A DNA stretch of 47,181 nt from contig CAJMMN010000016.1 of the NCBI GenBank assembly GCA_905214525.1, forward strand, positions 1 to 47,181, given 5' to 3'. Every line of letters begins with the position of its first letter. The stretch's first letter is position 1. A program made the translations under genes and the position numbers. This document shows positions 1 through 8,297 of this stretch, piece by piece. The stretch is from an uncultured bacterium. GTDB lineage: Bacteria > Actinomycetota > Coriobacteriia > Coriobacteriales > Coriobacteriaceae. The notes under the pieces are model-generated. The model was given only the letters and a program-made list of their open reading frames with translations. It was not told where the DNA came from and ran no database searches.

Positions 1-18
1 CGTAGCGGGTGGTTTAAA

Positions 19-39
19 GCTGGCCGCTGCGCGGCCAGC
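19..39. repeat. GC-rich perfect hairpin
   Basis: Arms GCTGGCCGC and GCGGCCAGC enclose a 3-base loop. It lies at the window edge with no gene on its left side in view, so it cannot be assigned as a terminator of a given gene. No T-run follows on either strand. Confidence 0.5.
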
Positions 40-60
40 AGACTAAAGTCTTGAACAAAA

Positions 61-81
61 GCGCGGCCTAAAAGGCCGCGC
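61..81. terminator. Hairpin, possible terminator of a gene left of the window
   Basis: Arms GCGCGGCC and GGCCGCGC enclose TAAAA. On the plus strand it is followed by CACCATCTTTATT, which is only weakly T-rich. It may end a plus-strand gene that lies outside the window; this is inference. Confidence 0.35.
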
Positions 82-134
82 ACCATCTTTATTCAGATCT
101 ATATTGCCCGTAACGGCAGCGCCGAAGTAACGCA

Positions 135-259
135 GGCCCGAGGGCGACCTTCCTTTCCGGCGCACTCCGCAGGACGAAAGAACCTCCGCCGCACGAAGTG
201 CGCAGCGGAGGTTCTTTCATGTCCGAGGAAGCGCCGGAAAGGAAGGTCGCCCTCGGGCC
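135..259. repeat. Long inverted repeat A (29-bp perfect arms)
   Basis: Bases 135-163 and 231-259 are perfectly complementary over 29 bp. Inside them lies a second perfect hairpin (176-189 with 205-218) and at its tip GCAC/GTGC. Together they could form one branched 125-base structure just past the 3' end of ilvE. There is no T-run, so it is not a classic terminator. Two other elements of the same architecture occur near the amino-acid ABC genes. Confidence 0.85.
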
Positions 260-275
260 GGACAGCTAAGGCAGC

Positions 276-1328
276 CTACGCGACGGTGTAAACCCAGTTG
301 TGCTTATCCTCAACAGCACCAGACTGGATGCCCGTCAGGGTCTCGCGAAGTTTCTTCATCACGGGGCCGATTTCGGTGTAGCCAGCCGGGAAGGTCACAG
401 TCTCGTCGGCACCGTAGACCTTGTTGTCGATCTCGCCGACCGGGGAGATAACGGCAGCGGTGCCGCACAGGCCGCACTCAACAAAGGTGCCGGCCTTGAC
501 CTCGGCCCACTCGACGGGACGCTGGTCGACGGTCATGCCCAGGTCCTGAGCAACCTGAACGAGCGAACGGCGGGTGATGGAGGGCAGGATGGAGTCGGTG
601 TGCGACTGCGGAACGACGAGGGTGCCATCCTCCTTCACGAACAGAACGTTCGCGCCACCGGTCTCCTCGACATAGGTGCGGGACTCGGAGTCGAGATACA
701 GGTTCTCGGCATAACCCTCGCGGTGAGCCTCCATCGTGGGCTTCAGGGACATGGCGTAGTTGAGGCCGGCCTTGATGTTGCCGGTGCCGTGCGGTGCGGC
801 GCGGTCGTACTCGGAAACGCGCAGCTTGACGGGCTTAAGGCCGCCCTTAAAGTACGGACCGACCGGGGTCACGAGAATGCGGAACGTGTACTCAGGAGCG
901 GGAGCCACGCCGATTACGTCACCGGAGCCGATCATAAACGGACGCACATACAGGGTTGCGCCAGAGCCGAAGGGCGGAACCCATGCGGCATTGGCAGAGA
1001 CGACCTGCTTGACGGCCTCGACAAACTTGTCCTTGGGGAACGGGGGCATCTCGAGGCGCTGCGCAGAGTTGTACATACGCTCAGCGTTCATGTCGGGACG
1101 GAAACAGACGATGCTGCCGTCCTCGGCGGTGTAGGCCTTCAGGCCCTCAAAGACCTCCTGGCAGTAGTGGAAGATGCCACCGCACTCGGAGACATGCAGG
1201 GTGTGGTCGGTGGTCAGGCCGCCCTCGTCCCACTCGCCATCCTTCCAATGAGCCTCGTAGCTGTAATCGGTCTTCATGTAGCCAAAGCCGAGGCTACCCC
1301 AATCGATATCCTTCTTCTCGACAGTCAT
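276..1328 (-). CDS. ilvE: Branched-chain amino acid aminotransferase
   Basis: It is a 350-residue PLP enzyme of fold type IV that interconverts leucine, isoleucine and valine with their 2-keto acids in the cytoplasm. The length and sequence fit the longer class of BCAT found in actinobacteria and eukaryotes. The probable Schiff-base lysine is K186 in GTGNIKAGLNY. Further landmarks are VFEGLKAY near residue 60, YVRPFMIG near 128 and GLCGTAAVI near the C-terminus. I chose the ATG at 1328 because GTAAGGAGCGACAT precedes it and MTVEKKDIDWG is a normal BCAT start; the frame stays open upstream but lacks family similarity. The gene stands alone, with a TACAAT -10 candidate about 150 bp upstream. 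No T-box or branched-chain leader peptide was seen. Confidence 0.95.
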   Translation of the reverse strand: MTVEKKDIDWGSLGFGYMKTDYSYEAHWKDGEWDEGGLTTDHTLHVSECGGIFHYCQEVFEGLKAYTAEDGSIVCFRPDMNAERMYNSAQRLEMPPFPKDKFVEAVKQVVSANAAWVPPFGSGATLYVRPFMIGSGDVIGVAPAPEYTFRILVTPVGPYFKGGLKPVKLRVSEYDRAAPHGTGNIKAGLNYAMSLKPTMEAHREGYAENLYLDSESRTYVEETGGANVLFVKEDGTLVVPQSHTDSILPSITRRSLVQVAQDLGMTVDQRPVEWAEVKAGTFVECGLCGTAAVISPVGEIDNKVYGADETVTFPAGYTEIGPVMKKLRETLTGIQSGAVEDKHNWVYTVA

Positions 1329-1481
1329 ATGTCGCTCCTTACATACACAGTTGCATACTCGCGAACCCGCACGCAAGGACCGAAGCCGGCCGCGTCGCAA
1401 CGTCGCATACCCGGAGCGTAGAGCCGGGCAGGACACGCGGGCAGCATCAAAGCCGATGACACGTCGATTCGCATGCACGAG

Positions 1482-1487
1482 ATTGTA
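1482..1487 (-). promoter_or_regulatory. Candidate -10 element (TACAAT) for ilvE
   Basis: Reading the minus strand, TACAAT sits about 155 bp before the ilvE start. A weak -35 (TTTATC at 1504-1509) lies 16 bp upstream. The same TACAAT hexamer precedes several other genes here. The implied 5' leader is about 145 nt without a recognised riboswitch. Confidence 0.45.
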
Positions 1488-1557
1488 CTCCGCACACGCA
1501 TCAGATAAAACGTTTTTCTTTAACTAACTAAAGTATTTTCATTTGACCGAAGCTAGA

Positions 1558-1589
1558 GAGGCCCGCCACCGTAATCGGTGACGGGCCTC
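1558..1589. terminator. Hairpin after the DedA gene
   Basis: The 14-base arms GAGGCCCGCCACCG and CGGTGACGGGCCTC pair with one wobble around a 4-base loop, 28 bp beyond the DedA stop codon. The T-tract on the minus strand is poor (CTCTCTAG), so it may be a weak terminator or a 3' stabiliser. Confidence 0.5.
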
Positions 1590-1617
1590 AACGGCACGGT
1601 TTGCGCGCTATCTCGAG

Positions 1618-2265
1618 CTACGCGTTCTGTTTGCCCAGCTTTGCCTTAACCAGGCCGACCACGGTCGGGATAATCGACACGGCGACGATGCCGATAATCA
1701 GCAGCTCAAAGTGCTCCTGCACAAAGGGGATGCCGCCAAAGAAGTAGCCCAGCAGCGTAAAGACCGTCGACCAGGTAATGCCGCCCAGCACGTTATAGAT
1801 GACAAAATTGCGCCAATGCATGCCGCCCATACCGGCGATGAAGGGCACAAAGGTGCGGATAAACGGGAAGAAGCGACCCAGGAAGATGGCCAGGTGGCCC
1901 CACTTGTCCAGGAAATCCTCGGACTTTTTAATGCGCTCGGGCGTCATGGCCTTGACCTTGCCCGAGGCGATGATCTTTCGGCCAAAGAAATGGCCGATCA
2001 TAAAGTTGCACTGGTCGCCCAAGATGGCGGCCGTCCATGCGACGGCCAGCAGGGCCACGATGTTAAAGCCGCCGTTGTGGGCAAAGAAGCCCGAGGCGAA
2101 CAGCAGCGAATCGCCGGGAAGGAACGGGAAGAACACCACGCCCGTCTCGATAAAGATGATCAGGAACACGCAGCCGTAGGCCATGAGCGGGCCAGCGGCG
2201 ATCCAGCTGGCGATCGCAGTGCGCGGGTCCTTGAGCAGCTCGGCGATAAAATTGATGAAACCCAT
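1618..2265 (-). CDS. DedA family membrane protein
   Basis: This is a 215-residue integral membrane protein of the DedA/SNARE-associated (PF09335, VTT) family. Such proteins are linked to membrane homeostasis and, in some bacteria, undecaprenyl-phosphate recycling; the substrate here is unknown. Hallmarks seen are the early FIETGVVFFPFLPGDSLL segment with the family E..G.P.PGD pattern, FGRKI, and GRFFPFIRTFVPFIAGMG in the central loop, with hydrophobic segments between. I chose the ATG at 2265 (MGFINFIAELL) because AGAGG lies about 10 bases upstream; an upstream in-frame start would add a non-conserved basic tail. It is divergent from cysE and transcribed alone. Confidence 0.9.
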   Translation of the reverse strand: MGFINFIAELLKDPRTAIASWIAAGPLMAYGCVFLIIFIETGVVFFPFLPGDSLLFASGFFAHNGGFNIVALLAVAWTAAILGDQCNFMIGHFFGRKIIASGKVKAMTPERIKKSEDFLDKWGHLAIFLGRFFPFIRTFVPFIAGMGGMHWRNFVIYNVLGGITWSTVFTLLGYFFGGIPFVQEHFELLIIGIVAVSIIPTVVGLVKAKLGKQNA

Positions 2266-2442
2266 GAAGTAAAACCTCTCAGTTGTGGGCGCGGACACGT
2301 CCAAGTTGACCAGTATACGGTTGCGGCGCCCCCTCGTGCGCAACCCCACAAAAGCATGACTCCATTACCAGCAAGTTTGCATAACTGACACTTGTCGCCC
2401 AAAGCAAAGCAAGATCGCCCTTCTTAATCCCTAGCGAATCGC

Positions 2443-2448
2443 TATACT
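2443..2448 (+). promoter_or_regulatory. Candidate -10 (TATACT) for cysE
   Basis: TATACT lies 42 bases before the cysE GTG start, giving a plausible short leader that carries the strong GAGGGAGGG ribosome site at 2475-2483. No convincing -35 is visible at 16-18 bp. The 224-bp divergent gap to the DedA gene also has TATACT on the minus strand at 2312-2317. Confidence 0.4.
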
Positions 2449-2489
2449 TTATTGAATCGCATTGTCACGGCGCTGAGGGAGGGCGGCCA

Positions 2490-3194
2490 GTGAGCTTTAT
2501 CAATACCATTCGCGAGGACATCAAGACCGTCCAAGCGCAGGACCCCGCCGCGCAAAACGGTCTGGTCATTTTTCTTTCGTACCCCGGCCTGCACGCCAAG
2601 TGGAACCACGTGCCCGAGCACTGGCTGTGGGAGCACGGCCATCGCTCGCTCGCCCGGGTGCTCTCGCAAATCACCCGCCACATCACCGGCGTCGAGATTC
2701 ATCCCGCCGCGCAGATCGGCAAACATTTCTTTATCGACCACGCCATGGGCGTTGTCATCGGCGAGACCACCATTGTGGGCGACAACTGCGTGCTCTATCA
2801 GGGCGTCACGCTCGGCGGCACCGGCAACGAGACCGGCAAGCGCCACCCCACCCTGGGCAACAACGTCACCGTGGGCACCGGTGCCAAAGTGCTCGGCAAC
2901 ATTCGCATTGGCAACAACGTCAAAATCGGCGGCAACTCGGTCGTCGTCAAAGACGTGCCCGACAACTGCACCGTCGTGGGCGTGCCCGGGCGCATCATCA
3001 AGCGCAACGGCTGCCGCGTGTTCGAGGAGAGCTTCGACGCCAAACAGCATCGCGAATACATGCCCGACGATGCCGCCGAGCAGAGCGCCCTCAACCGCCA
3101 GGGCATCACCGAAAACGCCCGGCGGGTCAAGGAACTCGAGCGAGAGGTGGCCGAGCTCAAGGCCCTCGTCGCCAAGCTTGTGGACGAGCGCTAG
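2490..3194 (+). CDS. cysE: Serine O-acetyltransferase
   Basis: It makes O-acetyl-L-serine from serine and acetyl-CoA, the first committed step of cysteine synthesis. The 234-residue protein has a short helical N-terminus and then left-handed beta-helix hexapeptide repeats from about residue 65 to 165, with the catalytic stretch FIDHAMGVVIGETTIVGDN and LGGTGNETGKRHP; this is the shorter EpsC/SrpH-like form. The last 30 residues are charged and probably form a coiled coil. The start is GTG: GAGGGAGGG lies 7 bases upstream and no better ATG exists. No cysK gene is adjacent. A strong terminator follows 38 bp after the stop. Confidence 0.93.
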   Translation: MSFINTIREDIKTVQAQDPAAQNGLVIFLSYPGLHAKWNHVPEHWLWEHGHRSLARVLSQITRHITGVEIHPAAQIGKHFFIDHAMGVVIGETTIVGDNCVLYQGVTLGGTGNETGKRHPTLGNNVTVGTGAKVLGNIRIGNNVKIGGNSVVVKDVPDNCTVVGVPGRIIKRNGCRVFEESFDAKQHREYMPDDAAEQSALNRQGITENARRVKELEREVAELKALVAKLVDER

Positions 3195-3232
3195 GGCCGC
3201 GGGCAACCGCCACAGCATCAACGCCAACACAA

Positions 3233-3271
3233 AAGGCGCGCCGGGGAATCCGCCCCCGGCGCGCCTTCTTT
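3233..3271 (+). terminator. Rho-independent terminator of cysE
   Basis: Arms AAGGCGCGCCGGGG and CCCCGGCGCGCCTT enclose 7 bases and are followed by CTTTTC. It also lies between cysE and the convergent ABC exporter genes. Confidence 0.85.
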
Positions 3272-3305
3272 TCGATGTGACATGCGGGACTGTCCCTTTG
3301 TCACC

Positions 3306-5306
3306 TTATGCGAACTGGCTTAGGTAGAGGTCGGCATAAGCGCCCTCGGCAGCCAGCAACTCCTTGTGTGTACCCTGCTCGATGATATTGCCGTGATCCA
3401 TGACCAGGATGAGGTCGGCATCGACGATTGTCGACAGACGGTGCGCGATCACAAAGCTCGTGCGCCCGCGCATGAGCGCGTCCATGGCGCGGCCGATGGC
3501 AAGCTCGGTGCGCGTGTCCACGCTCGACGTCGCCTCGTCCAGGATGAGGATCGCCGGGTTGTTGAGCAGCACGCGCGCGATGGTCAGCAGCTGACGTTGG
3601 CCCTGGCTGATACTCTCGGCATCGTTAGCCACCCGTGTGTCGTAGCCCTGCGGCATAGTGCGCACAAAGAAGTCGACCTGAGCGGCACGTGCAGCCGCCA
3701 CGATCTCGTCGCGCGTCGCCTCGGGACAGCCGTAGGCGACGTTTTCGGCAATCGTGCCGTCGAACAGCCAGGCGTCCTGCAACACCATGCCAAACTGCTG
3801 CCGCAGCTCGCCGCGATCCATGCGACTCGTGTCCACACCGTCGAGGGTAATGCGGCCGCCGTCGATCTCGTAGAAGCGCATGAGCAGATTGATGAGCGTG
3901 GTCTTACCCGCACCTGTGGTTCCCACCACGGCGATCTTCTGACCCGGCTCGGCGGCAAACGACACGTCGCGCATGAGCGGCTTGTCGGGCGCATAGCCAA
4001 AGCGCACGTGCTCAAAAGCGACGCGGCCCTCCACCTTGCCCGGCAGCTTGGCAGCATCGCCCGGCTGCGGATCGGCCTCCATCTCGGACTCATCGAGCAG
4101 GTCGAACACGCGCTCTGCGCTCGCCAGCGCGCTCTGCAGCGAGTTAAAGGTAAACGACAACTGCGTCATGGGTTCGGACGCCTCGTAGATAAACTGGAAG
4201 AACGCCTGGAACACGCCGACGGTCATGTGACCGGCAGCCAGCATGCTGCAGCCCACCAGTGCAATCACGATCTGCGCCAAACGGCCGATAAAGCGCACCG
4301 CGGGGCCGACGGCGTTAATCATAAAGTCGGCCTTGGTGCTCACGCGCGCCAGCTCCTTCGAAGCCTCGTGTACCTCGGCAGAGCTCTGGCGCTCGCGGTT
4401 AAACGCACGAATCACCAGACGACCCGAGTAGCCTTCCTCGACCGCGCTCGTAATCTTGGACACCCACTCCTGGCGCTCGCCCGTCACATCGTGCGTGCGG
4501 CGCGACACGACCTTCGTCACCAGCAGCGAAAGCGCCGTAAAGAACAAAAAGACGAGCGTGAGCGGCACGCTAAACACGAACATCACGCTCACGGCGCCCA
4601 CCACGGTACCGATCGACACCAGAAGCTGCAGCAGGCCGCGCTGCATGCTCTCGGACACCTTGTCCAAGTCGTTGGTCGCACGGCTGACGACCTCGCCGGG
4701 ACGATGCGCGTCAAAGTAGGCAAGCGGCAGACGGTTGAGCTTTTGAGCGATGCGGTTGCGTAGGCGCAGGTTGAGGCGCTCGGCAACGCTCGACATCAAA
4801 AAGCTCTGGAGTGCGTAGAACGAGGCGGCGGCGGTCCAAATCATAAAGTAGATGAAGATGGTCCTGCCGCAGTTCTCCCAGGTAATGCTGAAGGTAGTGT
4901 TGTTGGCAAACGCCAGCTTCATATGCCCCCACAGCTCATCGATCACGCGAGCGCTGTAAGCCGGCGCCGCGGTGTTAAAGATGACATAGAACACGATGCT
5001 CGCGAACACGATATAAAAGCGCCAATGGTCGCCGGCGGCCTCGCTCCACAGGCGGCGCACCGTCGCCCAGGTGTCGCGGGGCGTCTCGTCCTCGTCCTCG
5101 TCGTCAACGTCGCGCATGCGCTCCGCCTCGGCGCGGGCGCGCTCGTCCTCGGCGCGCTCGTTTTCCTCGTAGAGCGCCTGGCGGCGAGCCTCGCGCTCCG
5201 CCGCCTTGGCGGCTTCGTCCAGGCCGGGCGTGGCGCCCGCCCCCTCGACTGTCTCTGCAACCGCGGCGTCATCGGCGATGCCCTGCTTCTTGAGCTCCTC
5301 GGTCAT
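3306..5306 (-). CDS. ABC exporter half, TM288-like (active-site NBD)
   Basis: It is a 666-residue fused permease-ATPase of the ABCB/MDR exporter type. Six membrane segments lie between about residues 95 and 385. The ATPase has Walker A GTTGAGKTT (462-470), signature ISQGQRQLL (566-574), Walker B ILILDEATSSVD with the catalytic glutamate intact, and the H-loop IAHRLST. The ISQGQ signature and intact glutamate match the TM288/BmrD type of heterodimeric exporters; the upstream gene supplies the degenerate half. An unusual acidic, Ala/Arg-rich N-terminal extension of about 80 residues precedes the first membrane helix. I chose ATG 5306: GGGAGGTGA lies 5 bases before it, whereas the GTG at 5315 overlaps that ribosome site. 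One base separates it from the upstream stop codon, so translation is probably coupled. The substrate is unknown. Confidence 0.92.
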   Translation of the reverse strand: MTEELKKQGIADDAAVAETVEGAGATPGLDEAAKAAEREARRQALYEENERAEDERARAEAERMRDVDDEDEDETPRDTWATVRRLWSEAAGDHWRFYIVFASIVFYVIFNTAAPAYSARVIDELWGHMKLAFANNTTFSITWENCGRTIFIYFMIWTAAASFYALQSFLMSSVAERLNLRLRNRIAQKLNRLPLAYFDAHRPGEVVSRATNDLDKVSESMQRGLLQLLVSIGTVVGAVSVMFVFSVPLTLVFLFFTALSLLVTKVVSRRTHDVTGERQEWVSKITSAVEEGYSGRLVIRAFNRERQSSAEVHEASKELARVSTKADFMINAVGPAVRFIGRLAQIVIALVGCSMLAAGHMTVGVFQAFFQFIYEASEPMTQLSFTFNSLQSALASAERVFDLLDESEMEADPQPGDAAKLPGKVEGRVAFEHVRFGYAPDKPLMRDVSFAAEPGQKIAVVGTTGAGKTTLINLLMRFYEIDGGRITLDGVDTSRMDRGELRQQFGMVLQDAWLFDGTIAENVAYGCPEATRDEIVAAARAAQVDFFVRTMPQGYDTRVANDAESISQGQRQLLTIARVLLNNPAILILDEATSSVDTRTELAIGRAMDALMRGRTSFVIAHRLSTIVDADLILVMDHGNIIEQGTHKELLAAEGAYADLYLSQFA

Positions 5307-5307
5307 G

Positions 5308-7044
5308 CTACTCACCTCCCTTCATCTGCGATTCCGCGATAGCGCGGTACACCTCGCAGGTTTCCATGAGCTCGTCGTGCGTGCCCAGGCCCACGACCTC
5401 GCCGTCCTTGAGCACCACGATCTGGTCGGCATGCAAGATCGTCGAGATGCGCTGCGCGATGATGAGCACCGCAGCGTCGCGCGTCTCCTCCTGCAGCGCA
5501 TGGCGCAGCGCCGCATCGGTCTTAAAGTCCAAGGCCGAAAAACTGTCATCGAAGATATACAGATCGGCATGCTTCATGAGGGCGCGGGCAATGGCCAGGC
5601 GCTGGCGCTGACCGCCCGAAAAGTTCGTGCCACCCTGCGCCACCGGGGTATCGAGCCCCTGCGGCTGATCGAGCACAAAGGTGCTCTGGGCAACCTGGAG
5701 CGCGTGGAGCATATCGGCCTCGGTCGCGTCTTCGTTGCCAAAGCGCAAATTGCTTGCCACGGTGCCCGAGAACAGCCATGCCTTCTGCGGGACGTAGGCA
5801 ATGCGCCCGCGAATCTCGTCTTGCGAAAGCTCGCGCAGGTCGACGCCGTCCAGGCGAATGGCACCCTTGGTGGCATCGTGAAAACGCAGCAGAAGCTTTG
5901 CCACCGTCGACTTGCCCGAGCCCGTCGAGCCCACAATCGCGGTCGTCTGACCGCGACGACAGGCAAAGCTCAGGTCGCACAGGGTGTCCTCATCGGCATC
6001 GTCAAAACGAAACGACATGTGATCGAACTCAGCGACCACATCCGCATCGCCCCCGGAGGCAGGCGCCCCGTCACCCAGCGTACGCTCGCCGTCCACGATG
6101 CCCGGCTCAATCTCCAACACCTGCTGCGCACGGTTCAGGCACGCCGCGGCGCGCGGCAGCGTCAGCACTACCATCTGCGCCATCATCACAAAGAACAGGA
6201 TCAAGAGCGCATATTCCAGCACCGCGGAGATGCTCGCAATCTGCATTGCATGGGCGCCAACGCGGTTGCCGCCCACCCACAGCACCGCCACCTCGGCAAT
6301 GTTCATCAAAAAGAAGGTAGAGCTATCAAGGCCCACAAACAGGTGGTTGACCTTAATGGCGTTGTCCGCGTAATCGCTAAACACCTCGTCCAGGCGCTGC
6401 TCCTCGTGAAGCTCTTTATTAAAAGCGCGGATGACGCGAACGCCCACGATGTTCTCGCGCAGCACCACGTTCATGCGGTCGATAAAGCTCTGCAGGCGCA
6501 TAAAAATTGGCGCGGCGTTAGCCACGGTAAAGACTGCCGCCACCAGCACGATCGCAACCACCACGCCCAGCAGCGTACCCATGGCGGGATCGATGAGCCA
6601 CGCAAAAATGATGCCCGCGACGGCCAAGAACGGCACCGGCAGCACCAGCTGGATCGTCTGCAGGATGGCCTGCTGAATCACATTGATGTCGTTGAGCGAG
6701 CGCGTGATCATCGATCCGGTGCCAAAGCGCTCAAAGTCGCTGGCCGCGAGCTCGAGCGACTTGTCGTACACGGCATTGCGGATATCGCAGGCCACGTTGG
6801 CGGCCAAGCGCGCCGAAAGATAGCAGCCCAGCACCGCGCCGCCGCTGGCCATGCCGGTCGCGATAAGCATGTAGAGGCCATTGCGTAAAATGTAGTCGAC
6901 ATCACCCGTGGTGATACCGGTGTTGACCATGTTCGCCAGCATCGTGGGAACCAACAGCGTGCCGACGTTATCAACCAGCAGCACCAGCAGCGTCACTGCG
7001 ACAAGCCCTCGATAGGGCTTCAGAAACCTCATTAACAGTCGCAC
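5308..7044 (-). CDS. ABC exporter half, TM287-like (degenerate NBD)
   Basis: It is a 578-residue ABC transporter half with six membrane segments in residues 15-295 and an ATPase domain: Walker A GSTGSGKST (372-380), signature FSGGQRQRL, Walker B LYIFDDSFSALD. The usual catalytic glutamate is aspartate (D500), as known for the degenerate site of heterodimeric exporters such as TM287 and BmrC. It therefore very likely pairs with the downstream product. It follows the MarR gene with an overlap, so the three genes form one operon. The start is uncertain: GTG at 7044 (MRLLMRFLKPYR, a family-like start near a GGGGGAG site) or ATG at 7032, which overlaps the MarR stop as TAATG. Confidence 0.9.
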   Translation of the reverse strand: MRLLMRFLKPYRGLVAVTLLVLLVDNVGTLLVPTMLANMVNTGITTGDVDYILRNGLYMLIATGMASGGAVLGCYLSARLAANVACDIRNAVYDKSLELAASDFERFGTGSMITRSLNDINVIQQAILQTIQLVLPVPFLAVAGIIFAWLIDPAMGTLLGVVVAIVLVAAVFTVANAAPIFMRLQSFIDRMNVVLRENIVGVRVIRAFNKELHEEQRLDEVFSDYADNAIKVNHLFVGLDSSTFFLMNIAEVAVLWVGGNRVGAHAMQIASISAVLEYALLILFFVMMAQMVVLTLPRAAACLNRAQQVLEIEPGIVDGERTLGDGAPASGGDADVVAEFDHMSFRFDDADEDTLCDLSFACRRGQTTAIVGSTGSGKSTVAKLLLRFHDATKGAIRLDGVDLRELSQDEIRGRIAYVPQKAWLFSGTVASNLRFGNEDATEADMLHALQVAQSTFVLDQPQGLDTPVAQGGTNFSGGQRQRLAIARALMKHADLYIFDDSFSALDFKTDAALRHALQEETRDAAVLIIAQRISTILHADQIVVLKDGEVVGLGTHDELMETCEVYRAIAESQMKGGE

Positions 7045-7532
7045 GACTCCCCCTCACATTGATCCTGCGTCTGGCTTGCAGCTGCCACCTGCTGCTTAAA
7101 TGTCTCGCACTCCTCATCGAGCACCTGGGAGAATTTGCCGATCAAGCGCATAATCTCGCGTTGCTCACACGGCTCAAGCGCGCAAAATGCTCGCTGTTCG
7201 GCCTTAAGTGCCGGCAACGCATAGCGCTCAGCAAATTGCCTACCCTCTTTGGTCAGGCACACAACCTTGTTCTTGCGACTGCCTTCGGCAAACTCCAGCG
7301 TGGCGAAACCCCGCGCCTTCAAGGTTATAATTGCCGAGTTGATGGTCTGTTTGCTGTAGAACCATTCGCTTGTCAGACGGCTTACGGCGACGCTGCCGCC
7401 CGCCGTGCTGGTATCGACGAGCATCCAGTAAGCGCAGTCCGAAAGACCGCAGGCGCGCGAGAACTCCGAATAGATATGGTCGAGTCCATTGAGCAACCGG
7501 TCGAAATCGACCAGCATAACCGCACTATTCAT
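7032..7532 (-). CDS. MarR family transcriptional regulator of the ABC exporter
   Basis: It is a 166-residue winged-helix protein. The recognition region is around residues 55-85 (SRLTSEWFYSKQTINSAI, then LKARGFATLEFAEGSRKNK, the wing). The C-terminal tail is Cys/Glu rich and ends CEGESCDC, which might bind a metal or sense redox; that is a guess. It starts the operon MarR - ABC half - ABC half, a common arrangement in which the regulator represses its own exporter and is released by a ligand. Two tandem repeats immediately upstream are good operator candidates. The ATG is preceded by GGTGGGATAG. Confidence 0.88.
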   Translation of the reverse strand: MNSAVMLVDFDRLLNGLDHIYSEFSRACGLSDCAYWMLVDTSTAGGSVAVSRLTSEWFYSKQTINSAIITLKARGFATLEFAEGSRKNKVVCLTKEGRQFAERYALPALKAEQRAFCALEPCEQREIMRLIGKFSQVLDEECETFKQQVAAASQTQDQCEGESCDC

Positions 7533-7550
7533 CTATCCCACCATTCGATT

Positions 7551-7598
7551 GTCCGATTTTTGACCAATTTATATCTCTAGATTAGTCCGAGTTTTGAC
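7551..7598 (-). promoter_or_regulatory. Tandem operator candidate for the MarR regulator
   Basis: Two direct copies of GTCCGANTTTTGAC occupy 7551-7564 and 7585-7598, 34 bp apart and 19-66 bp before the MarR start. Each begins with GTC and ends with GAC. The AT-rich stretch between them (ATTTATATCTCTAGA) could hold the -10 element. Self-repression from these sites is inferred. Confidence 0.55.
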
Positions 7599-7650
7599 TA
7601 TCGTCAACAGGCTCTCCGCAAATGCTTGCACTTTTATGGCCTATCGGCAG

Positions 7651-7686
7651 AAAAAGACCGCCGGCGCGGGGGCAGCGCCAGCGGTC
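7651..7686 (-). terminator. Terminator of the 96-residue protein gene
   Basis: On the minus strand arms GACCGCTGGCGC and GCGCCGGCGGTC enclose a short loop and are followed by TTTTT (7651-7655). Confidence 0.75.
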
Positions 7687-7712
7687 ACGTGAAAATCGGG
7701 TTTTATTGCCCG

Positions 7713-8003
7713 TTAAGCGGCGACGGCCTCATAGACCGTAGCGCCCGAGAAGCTGTCATGCAGGCTCTTGCCGGCAATCCACGGCAGCTCGACGACCTCG
7801 CAGACCGTGTTGACCAGCTCGGAGCAGTCAGTAAAGTGGCCCTTGTCGTTGAGGGCCTCGCAATCCTGAACACGCCAATAGCCATCGGTGTGCGTGATGT
7901 AGTACTCGTGATCGTCAATCGTCACAAAAGCGCGCGTCTTGGAACGCAGCAGCTTCAGAAATCCTTCGAAGTCGGTCTCGACGACATCTCCAGCCTGGAA
8001 CAT
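7713..8003 (-). CDS. Hypothetical 96-residue acidic protein
   Basis: I do not recognise this family. The product is soluble, acidic and small, with a compact pattern MFQAGDVVETDFEGFLKLL, then TIDDHEYYITHTDGYWRVQD and CSELVNTVCEVVELPW; there is no signal peptide or membrane segment. The alternation of beta-like hydrophobic stretches suggests one small globular domain. I chose ATG 8003 because AGGAGGTAACATC precedes it, a near-perfect ribosome site; the longer frame adds a Gly/Arg-rich tail without such a site. It has its own terminator and stands between the MarR operon and the nitroreductase, so context gives no function. Confidence 0.75.
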   Translation of the reverse strand: MFQAGDVVETDFEGFLKLLRSKTRAFVTIDDHEYYITHTDGYWRVQDCEALNDKGHFTDCSELVNTVCEVVELPWIAGKSLHDSFSGATVYEAVAA

Positions 8004-8297
8004 GATGTTACCTCCTGGCCCGGCGCCACCACGGCGCATTGATAAACGTTGGTACTCCTTTAGTAAAACCTTTATCAGAGGTTATGCGTTCGTCATTTAG
8101 GCAAGTGGTAAAAAACCGCAGGGTAGACGGGATAAAACGTTTAACCATCCCATTTGTTTGTCACATTCTGAAGGTACTTTTATGCAAACCTACTTTCCCA
8201 ATTGGGATCTACCCTTTTGGCCGGGCAATTGACCGTCTATCGTTTGAGCCCGACGGGTATGAACGGGGCATCTGCAACGCCACCGCAAGGAGACACC

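Noticed and set aside
300..1421. Long open frame antisense to ilvE
   Set aside because: It mirrors ilvE codon by codon, has no ribosome site and no family similarity; such shadows are common in GC-rich DNA.
1329..1557. Possible T-box or branched-chain leader before ilvE
   Set aside because: No specifier-type AGGGTGG-like T-box sequence and no Leu/Ile/Val-rich leader frame was found in the leader.
3275..3305. GTGAC...GTCAC inverted repeat between cysE and the exporter
   Set aside because: It is short and has no second copy in the window, so I could not show that it is a repeat element.
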